A stretch of DNA of 64,000 bases from Candidatus Aalborgicola defluviihabitans (GTDB lineage Bacteria; Pseudomonadota; Gammaproteobacteria; Burkholderiales; Burkholderiaceae_C). Of this stretch, positions 60,516 to 64,000 are shown piece after piece. The DNA lies in contig JADIXX010000008.1 of the NCBI GenBank assembly GCA_016705575.1, forward strand, positions 558,001-622,000, read 5' to 3'. Numbering within the stretch: the first letter of the stretch is position 1; every line of letters starts with the position of its first letter. The notes under the pieces are model-generated. The model saw only the letters and a list, made by a program, of their open reading frames with translations. It was not told where the DNA came from and did no database searches. A program made the position numbers and the translations under genes.

Positions 60516-63500
60516 ATGTTTCTCTCCGACTTCAGTATCAAGCGCCCGGTCGCCACCATTGTCCTGATCATCGCGCTCATGGCCATGGGCCTGCTGGCAC
60601 TCAACAAGTTGCGGGTCAACCAAAACCCGGATGTGGAAATTCCCGGCATCCAGGTTTTCATCAACTACCCCGGAGCCTCGCCGGACTCAGTCGAACGCGA
60701 AATAGTCAACCGGCTTGAGCGCTCCTTCCAAAGCGTCTCGGGCGTCAAAAATGTGTACTCCACCAGCAAGGAAGGCAATGCCAGCTTCTGGATCGAGTTC
60801 GCCTTCAACAAGAATATGATCGAGGCGGCCGACGACGTCCGCACTGTCATTTCCAGTGTGCGCTACAAGTTGCCCACGGAAATGCGCGAACCCATCGTGC
60901 GCCATTTCGACCCGGCCGCCCAGCCCATCATGAATCTAGCGCTGTCCAGCAGCAAGCAAAGCCACGCCGAAATTTCCCGCGTCGCTGAAGACGTGCTGGC
61001 CGACAAGCTACGCGCGGTACCCGGCGTAGCCACCGTCAATGTCAATGGCTCACTCAAACGCGAACTTTCGGTGCTGTTGCGATCGGACAAATTGCGGGAG
61101 TTCAACGTCTCGGTGGGTGACGTGACAGCCGCCCTGCGCGCGCAAAACGCGAACGCTCCGGTGGGTAAGGTGCTCAGCTCCCTGGACGAGGAAAGCATCC
61201 GTCTGGTCGGACGCATTGAGTCGCCCGAAGAATTCCAGGGCATTGTAGTCAAGCGTGTGAATGGCCAGGTGGTGCGCTTGTCACAAGTAGCCACTATTCA
61301 GGACGGCTATGCCGATCTGGACGGTTTTAGCATCCGCAGTGGAAAGCCTAACGTGGGAATCTTTGTGGTGCGTGCGCGAGATGCCAGCACGGTCAGCGTG
61401 GCTGAGGATATTCGAAAAGTAGTGGAAGACGTCAATAAGGATTTCGACAAGGACGGCAATGGCACCAAGCTGGAAATCACGCGTGACGGTGGTACAGACG
61501 CCCAACGCAGCCTCAACAACGTGGTCGAATCTTTGGTGCTGGGCGCCTGTCTGACCATTTTCGTGGTGTACGCCTTTCTTAACTCCTGGCGCTCCACGCT
61601 CATTACTGCGTTAAGTCTTCCTACCTCAGTCATCGCCGCCTTCATTGCTGTCTGGCTATGCGGTTTTACGCTCAACTTCATGACGTTGCTGGGGCTCTCG
61701 CTGGCGATTGGCGTGCTGATTGACGACGCCATTGTGGTGCGGGAAAACATCGTGCGCCACATGCAACGCGGTTCTGACCGGCGCAAGGCCTCGCTGGATG
61801 GCACGGCCGAAATTGGCCTGGCGGTGGCAGCCACCACCTTCTCCATCATCGCGGTGTTTATTCCGGTGGCCTTCATGCCTGGCGTGTCCGGCGAATGGTT
61901 TCGGCCCTTTGCATTGACAGTAACCTGTTCGGTGCTGGTCAGCCTGGGCATCTCTTTTACGCTGGACCCCATGCTATCGGCCTACTGGGGCGACCCACCG
62001 GACCACCATACCGCGCCAAAGAAAGGCTTTGAGGCGGTCCTGGCACGCTTTAACACCTGGTTTGACCACCAGGCAGACCGGTACGGCAACGTGATTGCCT
62101 GGGCCCTGCACCACCGCCGCTGGATGGCCATCATTGCAGTGTCCAGCCTGCTGGTGGCCATAGTGTTGCAAGTCAAAGTCGGTGGCACCGCCTTTTTACC
62201 AACGTCGGACTCCGGCAACCTGATGATTGAGGTCCGCACCCCTCCTTCGTCTTCGCTGGAATACGCACGGCTAAAAATGGAACGCGCTGCTGAACTGGCG
62301 CGCACCATACCCGAGACCAAGGACACCAACAGCAACATTACATCGGGTGGTGGGCGCATCTATATCGACATCGGCAAGCGCAACACCCGCGCCCGTACCG
62401 CCAAGGCGATCGCCACCGATCTGCGTGAAAAAGTTCGTGGCCTGGTCGGCGCCGAATACACTGTGCTTGACGATCTGAATAATGGTGCACGCAAGCCGAT
62501 CCAAATTGACTTCACCGGGCCAGACTCCCGCAAGTTGTTGGAAATTACCAGTGCCTACATGGATAAGTTGCGTCTGATTCCGGGTGCCGTCGATGTGGGC
62601 CTGTCGCAGCAAGATCCCAAGAAGGAGCTGACCATTGAACTCAACCGCAGCTTGGCTAACTCCATGGGCATCTCGGCCAACGACGCAGCACAGGCCTTGC
62701 GGGTGGCCTTTGCTGGCATCGAAGTTGGCGACTGGGTAGACCCCACCGGCGAGACCCGTGACGTTGCTGTGCGCCTGCATCCCGACGACCGGGTTAGCAA
62801 GGAAAACATCGAACGCCTGCCCATTGCCGTGAGTGGAACCAACCTGATGGTGCCACTGGACCAGATTGCCACCATCAGCATGGGCAAGGGCCCATCGGGC
62901 ATTGAGCATGCCAATGGCAAACGCACCATCACCGTGTCTGCCAATGCGCAGGGCCGTTCCAACGGCGAGGTGACGGACGATGCCATGAAGCTGGCCAAGA
63001 GCTTTGACTACCCACCGGGCTATGGTCTGTCCCTGGGCGGTGCCGGCCAGGACCAGAAGGAGTTGTTCACCGAAATGTTGATTGCCCTGCTGTCGGGTAT
63101 TGGCCTGATGTACCTGATCTTGGTGATGCAGTTCGGCTCATTTACCGCACCGCTGGGCGTGATGCTTTCCCTGCCGCTGTCGTTGATCGGCGTGGTGCTG
63201 GCGCTCTTGATCACCCGTGGCACGCTCAACCTGATGAGCTTCATTGGCATCATCATGCTCATGGGCCTGGTGGCCAAGAACGCCATTTTGCTGCTCGATG
63301 CTGCCCGCAAGAAGGAGGCCGAGGGCGTGGACCGCGAAGATGCCCTGATGCATGCCGGACGGGTGCGCCTGCGACCCATCCTGATGACCACCTTTGCCTT
63401 GATTGCCGGCATGATGCCGGTTGCCATTGGTTTGGGTGAGGGCGGCGAGTTTTACCAGCCCCTGGCAGTGGCCATCATTGGCGGCACTATCACCTCCACC

Positions 63501-63737
63501 CTGCTGACCCTGCTGGTGGTGCCCACCTTCTATGACAGCATCGAAATAAGTCGCGACCGCATGGTGGCCAAGTACCAGCGACGTGCCACGCGCATGAACG
63601 GTCTATTGGCCTTTGCCCTGACCTTTGCCGAAGCGATTCTGACACTGTTGTTGCTGCGCCTCGTGTACCGGCTGCTGATGCGACTGGTTGGCCGAATCAC
63701 CGGGACTCGGCGCCTGGCACCTTCCGGATCACACTGA
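60516..63737 (+). CDS. RND efflux pump permease (HAE-1 family, AcrB/MdtB-like)
   Basis: 1073 residues; RND layout with twelve helices. The start MFLSDFSIKRPVATIVLIIA is typical of HAE-1 pumps. The proton-relay Asp pair lies in GVLIDDAIVVRENIVRHMQR (about 405-424). It exports amphipathic or drug-like compounds by proton antiport. It begins 2 bp after the adaptor gene, so both form an operon. It is not closely similar to the other RND pump in the window and has no reactive-sulfur genes around it. Confidence 0.95.
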   Translation: MFLSDFSIKRPVATIVLIIALMAMGLLALNKLRVNQNPDVEIPGIQVFINYPGASPDSVEREIVNRLERSFQSVSGVKNVYSTSKEGNASFWIEFAFNKNMIEAADDVRTVISSVRYKLPTEMREPIVRHFDPAAQPIMNLALSSSKQSHAEISRVAEDVLADKLRAVPGVATVNVNGSLKRELSVLLRSDKLREFNVSVGDVTAALRAQNANAPVGKVLSSLDEESIRLVGRIESPEEFQGIVVKRVNGQVVRLSQVATIQDGYADLDGFSIRSGKPNVGIFVVRARDASTVSVAEDIRKVVEDVNKDFDKDGNGTKLEITRDGGTDAQRSLNNVVESLVLGACLTIFVVYAFLNSWRSTLITALSLPTSVIAAFIAVWLCGFTLNFMTLLGLSLAIGVLIDDAIVVRENIVRHMQRGSDRRKASLDGTAEIGLAVAATTFSIIAVFIPVAFMPGVSGEWFRPFALTVTCSVLVSLGISFTLDPMLSAYWGDPPDHHTAPKKGFEAVLARFNTWFDHQADRYGNVIAWALHHRRWMAIIAVSSLLVAIVLQVKVGGTAFLPTSDSGNLMIEVRTPPSSSLEYARLKMERAAELARTIPETKDTNSNITSGGGRIYIDIGKRNTRARTAKAIATDLREKVRGLVGAEYTVLDDLNNGARKPIQIDFTGPDSRKLLEITSAYMDKLRLIPGAVDVGLSQQDPKKELTIELNRSLANSMGISANDAAQALRVAFAGIEVGDWVDPTGETRDVAVRLHPDDRVSKENIERLPIAVSGTNLMVPLDQIATISMGKGPSGIEHANGKRTITVSANAQGRSNGEVTDDAMKLAKSFDYPPGYGLSLGGAGQDQKELFTEMLIALLSGIGLMYLILVMQFGSFTAPLGVMLSLPLSLIGVVLALLITRGTLNLMSFIGIIMLMGLVAKNAILLLDAARKKEAEGVDREDALMHAGRVRLRPILMTTFALIAGMMPVAIGLGEGGEFYQPLAVAIIGGTITSTLLTLLVVPTFYDSIEISRDRMVAKYQRRATRMNGLLAFALTFAEAILTLLLLRLVYRLLMRLVGRITGTRRLAPSGSH

Positions 63738-63871
63738 CACCAACCGAAATCCAGCCGGCCACCACCCACAAAACGGGCGTAAGGGGCGTGGCGTCTGGTC
63801 AGGGTGTGCCAAATGATGTTGTCAGGAATTGCCTGCGTGTTCATGGCATCGTCAAAAGCATTGTGCACTGA

Positions 63872-63906
63872 AAAACCCGGAGCGGTGGGGCACCGATCCG
63901 GGTTTT
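63872..63906 (-). terminator. Bidirectional-looking intrinsic terminator after ssb
   Basis: AAAACCCGGA (63872-63881) pairs with TCCGGGTTTT (63897-63906), and CGGTG (63883-63887) with CACCG (63891-63895), with one G-A mismatch and a GGG loop. On the minus strand a five-T run follows, 21 bp after the ssb stop. The A-rich and T-rich arms let it serve the RND operon on the plus strand as well. Confidence 0.85.
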
Positions 63907-63927
63907 GAATTGGGAAAACGGAACTGT

Positions 63928-64000
63928 CTAGAACGGAATGTCGTCATCCATGTCTTCAAAGCCACTGGCCGGGCGCGGAGGTGGTGCCTGGCGTGCGGCA
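63928..64000 (-). CDS. ssb: Single-stranded DNA-binding protein, C-terminal fragment
   Basis: The frame enters from the right edge and ends at TAG (63928-63930). The visible 23 residues end GFEDMDDDIPF, the acidic tail of SSB with the conserved terminal DDDIPF that docks partner proteins, preceded by an Ala/Pro/Arg-rich linker. The start and OB fold lie outside the window. Confidence 0.9.
   Translation of the reverse strand, partial: AARQAPPPRPASGFEDMDDDIPF

Noticed and set aside
1..64000. CRISPR arrays, tRNA or rRNA genes, insertion sequences, prophage
   Set aside because: I saw no regularly spaced direct repeats, no cloverleaf-like gaps, no transposase or integrase reading frames and no terminal inverted repeats around a gene.

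Overview
The window is about 64 kb of chromosomal DNA from a betaproteobacterium of the order Burkholderiales. It is most likely a member of the Comamonadaceae close to Rhodoferax or Polaromonas. That placement rests on family content and gene order: PF08886-type gshA, bamE-dapB-exbB-exbD-leuS-lptE-holA, hpf-ptsN-hprK, fused pntA with pntB, and a gsp cluster. It is an inference from recognition, not a search. I see no tRNA, rRNA, CRISPR array, prophage or insertion sequence. Genes are tightly packed, and only one stretch longer than 300 bases (56544-56868) lacks a convincing gene.

Layout. 1-5084: the N-terminus of a PAS protein, a DUF454 membrane protein, a class II glutamine amidotransferase, and a leftward zinc-uptake-like operon (small His/Cys protein, outer-membrane barrel, binding protein, permease; no ATPase). 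5146-12166: a leftward block of gshA-kup-benE-gshB, preceded by proA. 12295-14541: a periplasmic binding protein followed by a CHASE-GGDEF diguanylate cyclase. 14600-23058: a leftward housekeeping run of bamE, dapB, exbB, exbD, leuS, lptE, holA and a CorA-like protein. 23137-26727: fur, hprK, ptsN, hpf and corA. 26745-29215: methylthioadenosine salvage (mtnA, class II aldolase, mtnP). 29231-35921: an acyl-CoA ligase, the proton-translocating transhydrogenase pntAB, a NUDIX hydrolase and mnmA. 35901-42762: a leftward six-gene operon of RND adaptor, RND pump, sulfide:quinone-reductase-like flavoprotein, DUF2892, OsmC and a CsoR/FrmR-family regulator. 42837-56543: a type II secretion cluster (gspC leftward; gspG-H-I-J-K-L-M-N-D-E and gspF rightward) with a lipase and its foldase lodged in reverse between gspE and gspF. 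56869-64000: an S9 peptidase, a small membrane protein, a second RND adaptor and pump, and the 3' end of ssb.

The most unusual observation is a dispersed element present in eight copies. Each copy is a 17-nt hairpin module (type GCTATTRTTTTSATAGC), exactly 18 nt, and then GAGGGCT or a close variant. Seven copies lie inside full-length genes (benE, proA twice, leuS, gspL, gspD, gspF) and always use the same reading frame for a given orientation. One copy supplies most of the GspD signal peptide and another most of a GspF membrane helix. This resembles, in principle, the in-frame palindromic elements of Rickettsia.

The second notable system is the RND/sulfide-type operon. Its promoter (42786-42814) carries a CATAC-N8-GTATG inverted repeat with a G-tract, of the type bound by CsoR/RcnR/FrmR-family proteins, between -35 and -10. 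The operon itself encodes a CsoR-family protein with a non-canonical ligand set. Other context-derived systems are the mtnA-aldolase-mtnP set, which fits the aldolase (DHAP) shunt better than the classical methionine salvage pathway, and the lipase/foldase pair embedded in its probable secretion operon.
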